A stretch of 31,586 nucleotides of DNA, taken from positions 1 to 31,586 of the forward strand of contig CALCRR010000334.1 of the NCBI GenBank assembly GCA_937894495.1, in the 5' to 3' direction. This stretch comes from an uncultured Ruminococcus sp. GTDB lineage: Bacteria; Bacillota; Clostridia; Oscillospirales; Ruminococcaceae. The notes under the pieces were generated by a model. It was not told the DNA's origin. It worked only from the letters and a program-made list of their open reading frames with translations, and made no database searches. This document shows positions 1 to 6,722 of the stretch, piece after piece. Positions within the stretch are counted from its first letter, which is position 1; every line of letters starts with the position of its first letter. A program made the translations under genes and the position numbers.

Positions 1-79
1 CCGAGCCGATAAGCAGAAAGAACCGCACGCCCTTGTCCTCATATCTGAATGTTGTGTCGTTTATTTTTATCCAGTCCAT
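1..79 (-). CDS. MBL-fold metallo-hydrolase, N-terminal 26 residues only
   Basis: The reverse strand opens with ATG at 79, preceded by the ribosome binding site AGGAGTG about six bases upstream, and runs off the left edge of the window. The 26 visible residues begin MDWIKINDTTFRYEDKGVRF and continue FLLIGS. A short two-strand start followed by a hydrophobic FLL(I/T)GS strand is typical of the beginning of metallo-beta-lactamase-fold hydrolases, just before the segment that leads to the HxHxDH metal site. The metal ligands are outside the window, so substrate and activity cannot be judged. It is the last visible gene of the leftward cluster. Family assignment rests on the N-terminal pattern alone. 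Confidence 0.5.
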   Translation of the reverse strand, partial: MDWIKINDTTFRYEDKGVRFFLLIGS

Positions 80-83
80 GTGT

Positions 84-211
84 TCACTCCTGTCCTATAA
101 ATGTTACCTTGTTCCCCGTTCTGTCAAGCGGCTTGCGTATGGGCAGCCTGTCCTCGGTAAATCTCCTCGTCTACAATAATAGGCTCGTCGATGATATACA
201 GATACCTCCGA
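84..211 (-). pseudogene. Coding-like remnant split between two frames
   Basis: Between the esterase stop and the MBL gene the reverse strand reads like protein in two successive frames. One frame, starting right after the esterase stop, gives RRYLYIIDEPIIVDEEIY. The other gives TEDRLPIRKPLDRTGNKV followed by TFIGQE and a TGA at 86-84, which lies between the ribosome binding site and start of the MBL gene. Neither frame has an ATG. A one-base shift near 150 would join them into one C-terminal segment of about 40 residues. This could be the tail of a decayed gene or a sequencing error. No family is recognised. Confidence 0.35.
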
Positions 212-1081
212 TCATTTTGTCTGCTCAAAAAGCCAGTCTCTGACAGCATCTATCTTGTAGCCATACTTGAACGAAGCCATGTGCTCATGTTCATTGGGAT
301 CGTCAAGAACGCTGCCTTCTTTGAATGTAATAAAGTTGTGGGAATGTCCCTCGGAATACATTTTCTTTGCAAGATGATCTGATTCCTGTCGATCTGCTTT
401 TGCATCAATATCTTCCAGCGTACCGTAGCTGATATTACGGCTGTCAAGCATTTGCTTTACCTCAGCAAGTCCGCCGTATGCCTTTTTATCTCCCTTTGCT
501 GCGATATATGTGAACTTGGTCGCAGGCAGATCGGCAAGGTCTGAAATATCCCATTGTCCGTCAACGATAAGCACGGCGGCATAATGATCAGGGTGCTGTG
601 AAGCAAGATAGAGAGCCATCATTGCGCCCATTGACTGCCCCGTTCCGTAAATGCGGCTTTGGTCGGCATTGTATCTCTCGGCAAGCGATATTATCATTCG
701 TGCAGTAAGCTCTAAATATTCTGACTTGTAAAAGCCGTTGTGGTCGTCAAGCACTACGGTCTCATAGCAGGGGACAACTACAATGCTTTTGTGCTTTTGC
801 TGCTCGGAATCGCTTGCCCATATAACTCCGTCTGCGGTGTATTTTATTGGAACGATAACATCCTTGCTGACAAGGCTTGCATCACCTATGAACACTATCA
901 TTGGCAGCTTTTCGCCGTCATATCCGTCGGGCAGGAAGATGTTGTATTTCACGCTTAGTCCGGTATGTTCGTCGGAGTAAATGTCCTGCGTGAACTTATC
1001 GGAATTTTCTTTTATGAGCGACAGGCTCCATTCGTCAGCCGGCATATTCGGCTCAAAGCCGTGCTTTGGGAAACTCTTCAT
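212..1081 (-). CDS. Alpha/beta-hydrolase, esterase/prolyl-oligopeptidase-like
   Basis: This 289-residue protein is a predicted serine hydrolase. The nucleophile elbow G-Q-S-M-G lies at residues 148-152, making Ser150 the catalytic serine. It follows the hydrophobic strands MIVFIGD (61-67) and SIVVVP (99-104), as expected of an alpha/beta-hydrolase core. A likely acid is Asp198 in IAAKGD, and the histidine is probably one of His265/His267 near the C-terminus. The layout (NIFLPDGYDGEKLPMIVFI near residue 48) resembles the esterase/PHB-depolymerase-like and prolyl-oligopeptidase groups. There is no signal peptide, so it should act in the cytoplasm. ATG at 1081 has AAAGGAG ten bases upstream. The substrate is unknown; deacetylation of sugars or small esters is possible but not shown. 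Confidence 0.8.
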   Translation of the reverse strand: MKSFPKHGFEPNMPADEWSLSLIKENSDKFTQDIYSDEHTGLSVKYNIFLPDGYDGEKLPMIVFIGDASLVSKDVIVPIKYTADGVIWASDSEQQKHKSIVVVPCYETVVLDDHNGFYKSEYLELTARMIISLAERYNADQSRIYGTGQSMGAMMALYLASQHPDHYAAVLIVDGQWDISDLADLPATKFTYIAAKGDKKAYGGLAEVKQMLDSRNISYGTLEDIDAKADRQESDHLAKKMYSEGHSHNFITFKEGSVLDDPNEHEHMASFKYGYKIDAVRDWLFEQTK

Positions 1082-1143
1082 CGGGTATGGCTCCTTTCAG
1101 AATGTTGTATATGTTTTTGGCATATCTTAGTTGACTGAAATAA

Positions 1144-1524
1144 TCAACCGTTAGTTACTTTTAAGTGTAAGCCGGTGATACCTTGACTTATCCCGCATAG
1201 CACAAATGTCAGCGGAACGGTGATAACAGCCGCTATTACATTTGCTGCTGTCGATTCAAGTTCAGGCAGAATAAAAACATCAGCAGCAATATCAACGGTC
1301 AGCAAGGCAGCTCCGCTGCAAAGAAGGCATTTGCCATACAGCACTTGAGCAGCATTCCAGGCGCTTTCATTCGCCGTTGCAGGAGCTTTGTTATAAGTGG
1401 AAAATCTGAATATCCCCTTGTCTCCTAACTTGTATTTCTGCTTTAATTCTAATATTCCTGCGATAAGCAGCTCGGCGAAAAATACCGCTTGAATGACATA
1501 TAAAATGATTTTCGATACGAGCAT
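1144..1524 (-). CDS. SdpI-like small membrane protein
   Basis: This 126-residue protein has hydrophobic segments at about residues 3-25, 68-88 and 92-112, so it is an integral membrane protein. The central stretch TANESAWNAAQVLYGK (residues 50-65) resembles the NexxWxxAxxxxGK signature of the SdpI family, in which SdpI of Bacillus subtilis is an immunity and signalling protein against the SdpC toxin. It corresponds to the C-terminal half of longer SdpI proteins. ATG at 1524 has AGAGGTGA about five bases upstream, and that sequence contains the stop codon of the preceding short ORF, so the two are probably translationally coupled. No toxin gene is visible nearby, so an immunity role is only a possibility. 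Confidence 0.5.
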   Translation of the reverse strand: MLVSKIILYVIQAVFFAELLIAGILELKQKYKLGDKGIFRFSTYNKAPATANESAWNAAQVLYGKCLLCSGAALLTVDIAADVFILPELESTAANVIAAVITVPLTFVLCGISQGITGLHLKVTNG

Positions 1525-1529
1525 TCAGG

Positions 1530-1700
1530 TCACCTCTTTGTGCTATCCCACCAAAGCCGATAGTCGCAGCAGTCATCACCCTCGGCAACGGATCTTGTGC
1601 GCCTGTACTGAATGTGCTTAAAGCCTGTCATATAGACCTTATCCATCGAGCAAATGGTCTGGCAGACCTCGGGCATCATTGAGCGGCTTAATGTTTTCAT
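1530..1700 (-). CDS. 56-aa ORF matching the C-terminus of the ATC-hydrolase family
   Basis: The reading frame starts at ATG 1700 and ends at TGA 1532-1530, giving 56 residues. It aligns by eye with the last third of the neighbouring 248-residue protein: QTICSMDKVYMTGFKHIQYR here against PAMCNGDYGSMPYLRLDTIR there. The C..xD and G-x-x-C-D positions are shared (Cys17, Asp20, Gly41, Cys45, Asp46). The family, L-2-amino-thiazoline-4-carboxylic acid hydrolase (PF14196 type), normally exceeds 150 residues, so the N-terminal two thirds are missing here. An in-frame TAA lies just upstream of the ATG and the ribosome binding site (AAAGGGAA) is weak, so a truncated gene remnant is as likely as a functional small protein. 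It may still be translated and coupled to the membrane protein that follows. Confidence 0.6.
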   Translation of the reverse strand: MKTLSRSMMPEVCQTICSMDKVYMTGFKHIQYRRTRSVAEGDDCCDYRLWWDSTKR

Positions 1701-1762
1701 TGTGATTTCCCTTTAGTTTTTTATTCCAAGGTGTATAGTATAAACGTAACGCTTGCATGAGT

Positions 1763-2509
1763 TTATTTCAGTTCTACCGGCTCGTCATTATACATATATC
1801 CGTTTTCATCGACCTTTACCGGATATTTTTCAAACAGACCGCTCTCGTTATTTACAATGAAATTATCGCAGACGTTATGTCCTCTCGCCACAGTTTTGGG
1901 GCGGATAGTGTCGAGCCTGAGATACGGCATACTGCCGTAATCACCGTTGCACATTGCAGGCATAAGAAACATAAGGTCGTGCGACTTTGCAAAATCACAT
2001 ATCGGACAGCCGACGAGAACCGCACGAAGACCCTCTTTGGGCTTTTTCTTTGGGTTCACCAGTACCTTCCATGCGTTATTCCATTCGCCCGAGCGCACAT
2101 GACGGTTGATAGAATATTCGATAAACGGCTTTGCAATAAATGCAACGGCGTTCAGCAGGTGCTGGTTCTGTCCCGAAAACCATTTGGGAAAGGTCCTTAT
2201 ATTATATCCAAAGAATACGCTGTCAACGGTCACCTTAAATTCCTCTACCGATTCCTTCTCGGGAAGCGCCTCCCAATACGCAAAGCAGACGAGCGAATCG
2301 TAGAGCTGATCTGCCATAGGATTTTTTGCACCGCCGATGTATGGAAGATCGACAAGATAGCTCTCGTATATGCGTTTTATCTCTGCCCATATTTCTGCGC
2401 TCTGCTTCTTGCCGTACTTGCTGTTAAGGTGCTCCTTTAGTGCTTTTTCGGCTCGTTTGCTGTAGCCGATGTGCTTTTTGTAGTCTATGTTCGGTTTATC
2501 TCTTTTCAT
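1763..2509 (-). CDS. L-2-amino-thiazoline-4-carboxylic acid hydrolase-like protein
   Basis: This 248-residue soluble protein is assigned from its C-terminal pattern: GCPICDFAK (167-175), MCNGD (186-190) and the R-P-K-T-V-A-R-G-x-x-x-C-D block (203-215), which resemble the conserved cysteines and Arg-Thr-Gly-Cys-Asp signature of the ATC-hydrolase family. The founding enzyme opens the thiazoline ring of ATC on the way to L-cysteine in Pseudomonas. Most gut Firmicutes members are uncharacterised, and several sit beside hypothetical genes, so this reaction should not be taken as established here. ATG at 2509 is preferred because AAGGAG lies eight bases upstream. A GTG nine bases earlier (2518) overlaps that ribosome binding site. 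A shorter homologous fragment follows 62 nt downstream. Confidence 0.6.
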   Translation of the reverse strand: MKRDKPNIDYKKHIGYSKRAEKALKEHLNSKYGKKQSAEIWAEIKRIYESYLVDLPYIGGAKNPMADQLYDSLVCFAYWEALPEKESVEEFKVTVDSVFFGYNIRTFPKWFSGQNQHLLNAVAFIAKPFIEYSINRHVRSGEWNNAWKVLVNPKKKPKEGLRAVLVGCPICDFAKSHDLMFLMPAMCNGDYGSMPYLRLDTIRPKTVARGHNVCDNFIVNNESGLFEKYPVKVDENGYMYNDEPVELK

Positions 2510-2559
2510 TTTGGGCACTCCTTTTTATCACTATTCTTGTGCAGATGTTTTTTAGACAT
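2506..2559 (-). other. 17-codon upstream ORF overlapping the ATC-hydrolase start
   Basis: ATG at 2559 opens MSKKHLHKNSDKKECPK and ends with TGA at 2508-2506, giving an ATGA overlap with the ATG at 2509. The ribosome binding site of the larger gene lies inside it. It could be a coupled leader peptide or chance. It has no convincing ribosome binding site of its own. Confidence 0.2.
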
Positions 2560-2685
2560 AATAAGTGATCCGCCGAAGGTCTGTAGGTTTCCCGCGCTTA
2601 TCCTCCATAACACAGTTCTGTCAGTTATTCTGTTCAAATTTTTCGGGGTCAAGCTCCCTGACGACCTTCGCCGGACTCGTTATCA
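2552..2685 (-). pseudogene. Coding-like tail downstream of the 122-aa gene, out of frame with a stop
   Basis: Immediately after the stop of the 122-aa gene, another reverse frame reads DLITSPAKVVRELDPEKFEQ then NN and TGA (2623-2621). In the same frame it continues QNCV-MEDKRGKPTDLRRITYYV to TAA (2554-2552). The composition, rich in K, R, E and D with good hydrophobic spacing, is that of real protein, not random sequence. A one-base slip at about 2688 would fuse the first part to the upstream gene. Alternatively MEDKRGKPTDLRRITYYV is an 18-residue ORF of its own. No family is recognised. Confidence 0.3.
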
Positions 2686-3051
2686 AATCTCAACTTCATG
2701 GTCATACAGCCCCCAGCCGTCCAGCTCCAACGCTTTAATATCGGGGTTTCCGACAGCCTCGGCAAGACGGTCGAGGTCTATTTTAAAGTCTACAAGCTCG
2801 CCCTTTTTTCGTTTCAGAATGACCTCTATCTTAGTTCTGCCTGCGGCTTTATATAGAGCTGATGCGATACCACTGTACCGACCGTCCTCCCACATAGCAT
2901 AGTACCTTGTAATGATACTGTATGTTGCATTACAGTAATACATTTTGCCGTCAACCATGCCGTATGCCTGGATCGTAGGAAAATCGTCGGTCTCGGCGAA
3001 TTTGAAATCCATCAGCACGGTCTCATATTCTGCTTTTGAAAAAATGCTCAC
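2683..3051 (-). CDS. Hypothetical protein, 122 aa
   Basis: No family is recognised. GTG at 3051 is chosen because GAGGTG lies seven bases upstream; an in-frame ATG at 3078 would add nine residues but has no good ribosome binding site. The product (MSIFSKAEYETVLMDFKFAE...) is a soluble, mixed alpha/beta protein. It has a tyrosine-rich middle (YYCNATYSIITRYYAMW, about residues 38-54), a basic segment (VILKRKKGELVDFKIDLDRL, about 77-96) and an acidic C-terminus. It has no signal peptide and no cysteine motif. It follows the dehydrogenase by 46 nt on the same strand, so it is probably co-transcribed. A coding-like stretch in another frame follows its stop directly, so its present C-terminus may result from a frameshift. 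Confidence 0.55.
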   Translation of the reverse strand: MSIFSKAEYETVLMDFKFAETDDFPTIQAYGMVDGKMYYCNATYSIITRYYAMWEDGRYSGIASALYKAAGRTKIEVILKRKKGELVDFKIDLDRLAEAVGNPDIKALELDGWGLYDHEVEI

Positions 3052-3097
3052 TGATACACACCTCACGAGGTTCCGCATTCATATGTTTCATAATTTC

Positions 3098-4111
3098 TTA
3101 CTTCTCAAACTTTACTATCACATTGAATGCGCTCTCTGAATCTGCTGCCTTGCGGATCGCATTGTTGATGTCATCTATCATATATTCGTCAGTTATGATC
3201 TTTTCTATATCCCAACGTCCGCTTTTCATGATATTCATCACATCGGTAACATCATCAGGACGGTAACCGCCTGAGCCTATGATCGCTTTTGAAGCATATG
3301 TCAGCGGAAGGAAATTTATCCTTCGTTCCGTGTTATTTACGGCAACCATTACAAAACGGCTGTCTACCTTTCCGTATTCAATAAAATCATCAAGTATCGA
3401 CTCCGCACCGGCTGCGTCTATCCATATGTCTATATCAGATGTGGGACCATTGATAGAATAGCCTTCTCCAAACAGCGCTTTTGATTTATCTAAGAAGCTT
3501 TCGGAAATATTACAGATCTCAAAGCCCAGATCTTTCGCAATATTCAGCCTGAAAACGGACTTATCGCATATCATCACCTGTTCGACACCGAGATATTTCA
3601 GCATTATCGCTGCGGCGATACCGATAGTTCCGCACCCAAACACAACAGCTTTTTCTCCCTTTTGCGGATTTGCCTTTTTTGCAGCTCTGCCGCCTACGGT
3701 AAACGGTTCAATGAGGGAAGCGGTCTTGTCGCTGATACTGTCGTCAACAAGGTAATAGGAATGATCAAGCTTGGCATTTGGCATAAGTATATACTCCGAA
3801 AAACCGCCGAGAGTGCCGGCTCGTTTTCTGTCGTTCTTTGCGTTCAGCGGGTAGGGGTAGACCCTGTCACCGACCTTTACATCTGTAATATTCTTGCCGA
3901 CAGCTGCAACTCTTGATACAGTTTCGTGTCCGAACTCACCGTCCACATTGACCTTATGTCCTGTTCCCGGACCGTTGAGATACACGGCTACGTCTGTTCC
4001 GCAGATTGAGGAACGAATATTTTTGACAAGAATATCATTATCCCCGCAAACAGGTGTCGGTACTTCTCTGACCTCGACATTTTCTTTTCCTAAATATATT
4101 GCTGATCTCAT
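3098..4111 (-). CDS. Zinc-type medium-chain alcohol/polyol dehydrogenase
   Basis: This 337-residue MDR-superfamily oxidoreductase has a GroES-like N-terminal half and a Rossmann half. Catalytic zinc ligands are Cys37 (SSICGTD), His62-Glu63 (EFGHETV) and probably Glu135 (LIEP). The nucleotide-binding GxGxxG is at 159-164 (GCGTIG), and Asp183 after strand two suggests NAD over NADP. The four-cysteine structural zinc loop is absent: the region about residues 86-100 holds no cysteines. It is therefore closer to sorbitol, threonine or short-form dehydrogenases than to classical alcohol dehydrogenase. The specific substrate cannot be read from sequence. ATG at 4111 has GGAGG eight bases upstream. 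It lies 78 nt after a hypothetical gene and is probably in the same transcript. Confidence 0.8.
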   Translation of the reverse strand: MRSAIYLGKENVEVREVPTPVCGDNDILVKNIRSSICGTDVAVYLNGPGTGHKVNVDGEFGHETVSRVAAVGKNITDVKVGDRVYPYPLNAKNDRKRAGTLGGFSEYILMPNAKLDHSYYLVDDSISDKTASLIEPFTVGGRAAKKANPQKGEKAVVFGCGTIGIAAAIMLKYLGVEQVMICDKSVFRLNIAKDLGFEICNISESFLDKSKALFGEGYSINGPTSDIDIWIDAAGAESILDDFIEYGKVDSRFVMVAVNNTERRINFLPLTYASKAIIGSGGYRPDDVTDVMNIMKSGRWDIEKIITDEYMIDDINNAIRKAADSESAFNVIVKFEK

Positions 4112-4189
4112 ATATTAACCTCCAAAAAATATTTGCTATATGAATATCAACGAGTATTTAATATACCCTTTCTATAAAATGTCTATAAG

Positions 4190-4516
4190 TCATTGGTCAC
4201 GCTCACAGATATTGAACCTCGCCATATCCCTGACCTCATCGCTGAACTCGGAAAGATCGTCAAGCGTTATAACTCCGTTATTCAGCAGCGCAATGATGTT
4301 CATGTACATATCGTTGCGGCTGAATCTTCCCGGCAGACGGAAAACAGGTGCTCGGCTGTCTTCTTCTATACGCTCTTTAAGCTCGAAAAATTTATCGGTA
4401 GCTGTATCATCGGAATCAAGAATAGCCTTATAATCGGGGAAGAAACGCTCTAAATAGCGGTTTTTCCATTCAAAGTATTTGGTGCTGAACAGCTTCCAGT
4501 CGCTTTCTTTTGACAT
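4190..4516 (-). CDS. Conserved hypothetical protein, 108 aa
   Basis: This small, soluble, mostly alpha-helical protein (MSKESDWKLFSTKYFEWKNR...) is rich in aromatic and charged residues. It has the segment NDMYMNIIALLNNGVITLDD (about residues 68-87) and a C-terminal FSDEVRDM helix. Similar short proteins with a 'LLNDGVIT.DDL..FSDE' ending are common in Firmicutes and of unknown function; some databases mislabel them as transporters, but there is no membrane segment here. ATG at 4516 has AAAGGA nine bases upstream, and a good promoter lies just before it. It is the first gene of the leftward cluster. Confidence 0.6.
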   Translation of the reverse strand: MSKESDWKLFSTKYFEWKNRYLERFFPDYKAILDSDDTATDKFFELKERIEEDSRAPVFRLPGRFSRNDMYMNIIALLNNGVITLDDLSEFSDEVRDMARFNICERDQ

Positions 4517-4552
4517 GGTGATTTTCCTTTCTATTATATAAGGTATATGTCA

Positions 4553-4581
4553 ATTATACCATACCCCACCCAATTAGTCAA
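4553..4581 (-). promoter_or_regulatory. Sigma70-type promoter for the leftward cluster
   Basis: On the reverse strand, TTGACT (4581-4576) is separated by 17 bases from TATAAT (4558-4553). The ATG of the 108-aa gene lies 36 bases further on. GGTATA/TATACC inverted repeats (4542-4547 and 4555-4560) overlap the -10 box and could serve as an operator. Confidence 0.6.
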
Positions 4582-4666
4582 TAAACCAACAGTCAAATCC
4601 CTTAAACACGCAGTTTAAGTCAAATAAATAATTTCAAAATTATATCCCGGAATCTCGTAAAACCAC

Positions 4667-4695
4667 TTGACAAGCAGGGTTCAATCTGTTATAAT
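4667..4695 (+). promoter_or_regulatory. Consensus promoter of the recombinase
   Basis: TTGACA (4667-4672), a 17-base spacer and TATAAT (4690-4695) match the sigma70 consensus at every position. Transcription should start near 4702, giving a leader of about 115 nt. That leader holds two small hairpins: GCGTGA/TCACGC (4704-4709, 4720-4725), and GTCAGA-CACA-TCTGAC (4787-4802) directly before the ribosome binding site AGGAGG. The rest of the 300-nt gap between the divergent genes holds no gene that I can see. Confidence 0.75.
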
Positions 4696-4817
4696 GTAGT
4701 AAAGCGTGAAAGCGGAATATCACGCACTGCATCTTGACAATTTAGCTACCCCTATTGGATATGAACCTTACGATTTTTCGGTAACAGTCAGACACATCTG
4801 ACAGGAGGTTATCAATT

Positions 4818-6419
4818 ATGAGTAAGGAAAATGTTACAATAGCATACGCTTTATATAGAGTATCTACCAAAGGACAGGTCGATAGGGTCAAGGACGATAT
4901 TCCCATGCAGAGGGAAGCCTGCCATGAGTTCGCCGACAGGATGGGCTGGACGATAGGCAAGGAATTTCTCGAAAAGGGAGTATCCGGCTTCAAGGTATCC
5001 GCAAAAGACCGTGACGCTATTCAGGACTTGAAGGACGCAGCCCTCAAGGGTGAATTTCAGATCCTTCTTGTGTTCATGTTTGACCGTATCGGAAGAATAG
5101 ATGATGAAACACCGTTCATTGTCGAATGGTTTGCAAAGCACGGTATCAAGGTGTGGAGCGTTCAGGAAGGTGAACAGCGCTTCGAGAGCCACGTTGACAA
5201 GCTGATGAATTACATACGTTTCTGGCAGGCAGCAGGGGAGTCTGAAAAGACTTCTATGCGAATCAAGACCCGTATGCAGCAGCTTACGGCGGAAGGTATT
5301 TACCGTGGAGGTCCGGTACCTTTCGGGTATATGCTGGAGAACAGAGGAAGGCTGAATAAGAAAGGCAAACCCTCTTTTGATCTGGCGGTAAATCCCGAGG
5401 AAGCGGAGATAGTCAAAATCATATTTGATAAGACTGTAAAGGACGGCTACGGCTCTTTCAGGATCGCACATATGCTTAATGATATGGGGATAAAAACTCA
5501 TAACAAAAGCAAGTTCCAAAGCAATACGGTTCTGCGGATACTGAGGAACAGGCTTTACTGCGGCTACATGGTCAGTGGCGAAACGGTCTCACCTCAGCTT
5601 ATGGACTTGCAGATTGTTGACGAGAAAATCTTTGAGCAGGCACAGTTTATACTAGATGAGCGTGAGCAGGCGAACGAGGAAAAACGCAGGATCGCACTCA
5701 CAACGAGGAGCGAATCACTTTTATCCGGCATAATGTTCTGCGCTCACTGCGGCGGAAGAATGACATCTATCGTTCATACCGACAGGCGCAAAAGAGCAGA
5801 CGGTTCGCTCTATGAGCTGCGGAGAGAAAAGTACCTTTGCTATCATAACAGCAGAAGACTTTGCGAATGCGATGGTCAATGCTCCTATCTTGCATACAAG
5901 GTCGATGACGCTGTCTGCAAGGCTGTAACGGAGATGTTCAAGAGCATAAAAGACGCTCCCGATGAAACAGTTTTGAAGAAACATTTCACCAAAGAAATGC
6001 AGAGCTTCAAAGCAAAGCAGACTAAGATAAAGCATGACTTGTCAAAGCTGGAGAAGCAGCAGGAAAAGCTTGAAGCTGAGCTGCCTAAAACGCTTACCGG
6101 CGAGAGTGTGTATTCGCCTGAGATGCTGAGTAAGGCTATCAAAGCTGTCGAGACACAGATAGCGGAGCAACAGGAAAATTTAGATACTCTGAGTATTGAA
6201 ATGACTGAAAAGAGATCTTCGATGGAAAAAATAAAACCCCTCTACGACAGCTTCAAGGGCTGGTCGGAGGAGTTCGGGGACTGCACAACTGAGCAGAAGA
6301 AAATGATCATTTCACAGATCATTGACAGGATAGAGGTCAGCAGAGGCTACAAGGTAAATCTTGAGCTTAACATGACATATCAGCAGTTCTGCGAGAGTTG
6401 GGATACGTTAAACAGTTAG
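4818..6419 (+). CDS. Large serine recombinase (site-specific integrase)
   Basis: This 533-residue serine recombinase catalyses integration or excision of mobile DNA. The resolvase domain spans about residues 8-155, with the nucleophile Ser16 in YRVSTKGQ and the conserved arginines in FDRIGR (Arg90, Arg93). The recombinase domain follows (about 160-285; RGGPVPFGY at 163-171). A zinc ribbon has CAHC at 308-311 and a second cluster among Cys341, Cys349, Cys351 and Cys355. A coiled coil occupies about 385-470 (KTKIKHDLSKLEKQQEKLEA), and a C-terminal segment ends ..QFCESWDTLNS. This is the usual length and order for the family. ATG at 4818 has AGGAGG ten bases upstream. The gene has its own perfect promoter and lies immediately before a truncated tRNA gene, so it is probably the integrase of the element inserted there. 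Confidence 0.93.
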   Translation: MSKENVTIAYALYRVSTKGQVDRVKDDIPMQREACHEFADRMGWTIGKEFLEKGVSGFKVSAKDRDAIQDLKDAALKGEFQILLVFMFDRIGRIDDETPFIVEWFAKHGIKVWSVQEGEQRFESHVDKLMNYIRFWQAAGESEKTSMRIKTRMQQLTAEGIYRGGPVPFGYMLENRGRLNKKGKPSFDLAVNPEEAEIVKIIFDKTVKDGYGSFRIAHMLNDMGIKTHNKSKFQSNTVLRILRNRLYCGYMVSGETVSPQLMDLQIVDEKIFEQAQFILDEREQANEEKRRIALTTRSESLLSGIMFCAHCGGRMTSIVHTDRRKRADGSLYELRREKYLCYHNSRRLCECDGQCSYLAYKVDDAVCKAVTEMFKSIKDAPDETVLKKHFTKEMQSFKAKQTKIKHDLSKLEKQQEKLEAELPKTLTGESVYSPEMLSKAIKAVETQIAEQQENLDTLSIEMTEKRSSMEKIKPLYDSFKGWSEEFGDCTTEQKKMIISQIIDRIEVSRGYKVNLELNMTYQQFCESWDTLNS

Positions 6420-6438
6420 CTTGATATTAAAATATTAA

Positions 6439-6462
6439 AGTCGGCGAGAGCCGGCTGATTTT
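6439..6462 (+). terminator. Short hairpin after the recombinase
   Basis: AGTCGGC (6439-6445) pairs with GCCGGCT (6450-6456) around a GAGA tetraloop and is followed by GATTTT. The U-tract is poor, so this is a weak intrinsic terminator or a structured 3' end. Confidence 0.45.
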
Positions 6463-6494
6463 CGGAAAATGATTGCGGTGTAAATTCGTAACAC

Positions 6495-6554
6495 TGTTAG
6501 AGCATGCGGCTGTTAACCGCAGGGTCGTTGGTTCGAGTCCAACAGGTGGCGCCA
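6495..6554 (+). tRNA. tRNA-Asn (GTT), 3' fragment: probable attachment site
   Basis: From about 6495 the sequence reads as the 3' three quarters of a tRNA. It has D-stem 3' strand GAGC (6500-6503), anticodon stem TGCGG/CCGCA (6505-6509, 6517-6521) with loop CTGTTAA and anticodon GTT (6512-6514), T stem GTTGG/CCAAC around TTCGAGT (6527-6543), acceptor 3' strand AGGTGGC, discriminator G and encoded CCA (6551-6554). The expected 5' strand GCCACCT and the D-stem partner GCTC are absent upstream, where the recombinase tail region lies. The fragment cannot fold as a whole tRNA. It most likely marks one end of an element integrated into a tRNA-Asn gene. Confidence 0.85.
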
Positions 6555-6558
6555 TTTT

Positions 6559-6588
6559 GTCCGTAAGCTGTTGCTTGCGGACTTTTTT
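6559..6588 (+). terminator. Intrinsic terminator of the tRNA-Asn gene
   Basis: GTCCGTAAGC (6559-6568) pairs with GCTTGCGGAC (6573-6582) around TGTT, ten pairs with one G-U, followed by six T (6583-6588). It begins four bases after the tRNA CCA, so it is the native tRNA terminator. It also insulates the surface-fibre promoter downstream. Confidence 0.85.
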
Positions 6589-6693
6589 GTGCTCTGAAAC
6601 AGCTTGACAGCAATTTGTATGTAAATAAATGGTGTTTTTTTGTTTTCTTTATAGCGGTGTGTAGAAATTTTTTAATAAAATCGCTGACAGGCG

Positions 6694-6722
6694 TTGACAA
6701 TGCCGAGGCTTTGTGATATAAT
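6694..6722 (+). promoter_or_regulatory. Consensus promoter of the surface-fibre operon
   Basis: TTGACA (6694-6699), a 17-base spacer and TATAAT (6717-6722) match the sigma70 consensus exactly. The start site is expected near 6729, leaving a leader of about 97 nt before the signal peptidase gene. The decamer GCGTTGACAA, which includes the -35 box (6691-6700), recurs at 6765-6774 within the leader without a matching -10, so it might be a binding site for a regulator instead of a second promoter. Confidence 0.75.

Noticed and set aside
1757..2440. A 227-codon plus-strand frame opposite the ATC-hydrolase-like gene
   Set aside because: The minus-strand frame has family motifs and a good ribosome binding site; the plus frame has neither.
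4735..4760. Possible 5' half of the split tRNA-Asn (TTTAGCT...TTGG)
   Set aside because: It lacks the acceptor strand GCCACCT and the GCTC D-stem strand; the resemblance is to a few bases only.
4761..4784. Seven-codon leader ORF (MNLTIFR) before the recombinase
   Set aside because: It has no ribosome binding site and no residue bias suggestive of attenuation.
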